A stretch of 16,388 bases of DNA, taken from NCBI GenBank assembly GCA_036939755.1, contig JALLAZ010000394.1, positions 1 to 16,388 of the forward strand, written 5' to 3'. The notes beneath the pieces are model-generated. The model saw nothing but the letters and a program-made list of their open reading frames with translations. It searched no databases and was not told the DNA's origin. The position numbers and the translations under genes were made by a program. Shown piece after piece: positions 15,226-16,388 of this stretch (position 1 is its first letter; each line of letters begins with the position of its first letter). The DNA comes from Stephanodiscus triporus. Lineage: Eukaryota > Bacillariophyta > Thalassiosirophyceae > Thalassiosirales > Thalassiosiraceae.

Positions 15226-16388
15226 GTAATATTAGATTATGCCAATAGTAATCACACCAGCTATTCATATCATCGGCACGAGTGTGACCTTCACCACAAG
15301 TAGCCTGGTCAAGATCCGCTTCGCCTACAATGGCAAGCGCACAGCCATAACCATTGACAAAGTAGTTGCACTACGCTATTGTATGGTATTCGAACGTGAT
15401 GGGGTTGATTATTTTCTGTAAGGTGTATTATTTGATAATCAATTCACGAAGACTAATCCAATCGCCAGCACCAACCTGAGCCAATGAAGTAGTACACACG
15501 GCGTCATCGTCCTCATCGTTTCCTCCTGCTCGTCAGGCCCAGTCCGTTTCACCGGCAAACTCCATATAGTCTCGACTCCATCCCCCCCCTCCATCATTTC
15601 ACCGTTGTGCGCCAGGTCCAAACGACATGCCCTCGATCTTCGCCGTATCCCTCTCGCGGCGTATATCCGACCACATCCTTCATTCTTAGCGGCGTCGTCC
15701 TTCCACCCTCCTCCTCCTCTTCCTCCTTCAGGGCTCCGGAGGCGCCACATAATGCAGCAGCGAATCAAACGGTGTGTGGGAGCCTACTGCGAAGAAATAT
15801 CGAGCGACCGGCAAAGAAACGACGAAATCCGATTTGCTATGAAACTCCCAACGGATTCGAGAGCCGAGCGCCTCGGGATAGATTCATCGAAAATGAAAGT
15901 CTCCGCGTATTCATCCGTCGACATTTCCTCCTCTCTCTGTCTCTCTCTGCCGCCGCCGTCGACTCCCACTCCCCTGACGGCGGACGCCTCGAATCGTCTC
16001 GACGGATACCGACAACCGATGTCCAAAACACCCAGAGACGACGGCGGACGGCCCTGTCCGGTCGCCCGTCGCCCTTACCCGTTCAAACTTCAACGGCAGC
16101 CTCCGGATCGCATCATCGTCGCCGCGCCTCGGCTTTGATCGATCTCTCCCCCCCCTCTTGTATCGGAACGGGAAAAAATATATCTAGTTCGTATTTCCCA
16201 ATTTATCACTTTGGCATATCGCAGAATAGAAGAGGGGAGGCGCTGCGCGCCGGTGTGAGTTCTAGAACGGGTGTGCTGTCTATTTGGGGTTAGTTGTGTG
16301 TGTACTGTTCGTTCAGGCTGTGATTTCTTTAGACCGATACACAGATACGCAAATATACAAATCGCAGTGCGAAGCTTTTTTTTGTTCG
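15226..16388. other. Unassigned region
   Basis: Several overlapping open frames occur on both strands: plus-strand frames of 177 codons (15605-16138) and 228 codons (15607-16293), and minus-strand frames of about 80-109 codons. None contains a motif I recognise, and codon use does not clearly favour one. The 177-codon frame from an internal ATG near 15752 (MQQRIKRCVGAYCEE) and the minus-strand frame from about 15921 (MSTDEYAETFIFDES) look the most protein-like, but they overlap and cannot both be assumed. The last 150 bases are AT/GT-rich. A gene, possibly spliced or running past the window, may be present, but I cannot define it. Confidence 0.3.

Noticed and set aside
1..16388. tRNA, rRNA and CRISPR arrays
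   Set aside because: I looked for B-box-like GTTCGA words with a cloverleaf around them and for regularly spaced repeats with unique spacers. None was convincing; the only regular arrays are microsatellites and the coding minisatellite.

Overview
The window looks like nuclear DNA of a photosynthetic stramenopile, most likely a diatom. Four things point that way. A Rab GTPase and a GT-AG spliced gene make it eukaryotic. The genes are compact and mostly intronless, and the one supported intron is 116 nt. A large protein carries a hydrophobic leader ending in an ARA-F step, like the ASAFAP signal of secondary plastids. A secreted protein ends in a (PTEV/PTEA)n tail of the kind common in diatom secretomes. 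Coding sequence is GC-rich with many GAC/GTC/TCG triplet runs, while spacers are AT-richer. The species cannot be fixed from the sequence alone.

Layout. 1-283: two foldback structures with a shared loop word. 651-1150: a two-exon gene for a small secreted eight-cysteine protein (copy A). It is followed by a conserved 3' flank and a truncated, frameshifted fragment (about 1381-1520) of the large gene found at 11.6-13.8 kb. 2067-4457 (-): a large Ser-rich protein of unknown function. 5057-7540 (+): a DEAD-box-type RNA helicase with acidic insertions, divergent from the previous gene. 7974-8648 (-): a small coiled-coil protein. 9524-10255 (-): a Rab-family GTPase. 10777: a single N. 10793-11037 (+): the second exon of a paralogue of the eight-cysteine gene (copy B). 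11614-13809 (+): a large, probably plastid-targeted protein of unknown function. About 13846-14020: a degenerate third cassette (copy C). 14402-14848 (-): a secreted protein with six cysteines and a (PTEV)n tail. 14849-16388: no gene I can support.

The most interesting structure is a direct duplication about 10 kb apart: cysteine-rich gene, 3' flank, large gene. Copies A and B are nearly identical at the two ends of the exon (58 of 59 and 39 of 39 bases), including the last bases of the intron. Between those ends they encode unrelated cores, each with eight cysteines. The noncoding 3' flank has diverged by roughly 15% by eye. So the ends look homogenised or constrained while the centre has been replaced or strongly diversified. 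The N lies exactly at the left edge of this homology, so the junction at 10777 may be an assembly join.

The housekeeping-type genes (helicase, Rab) show no functional link to each other or to the secreted genes. The window is best read as ordinary genes interleaved with a small, fast-evolving secreted-protein locus.
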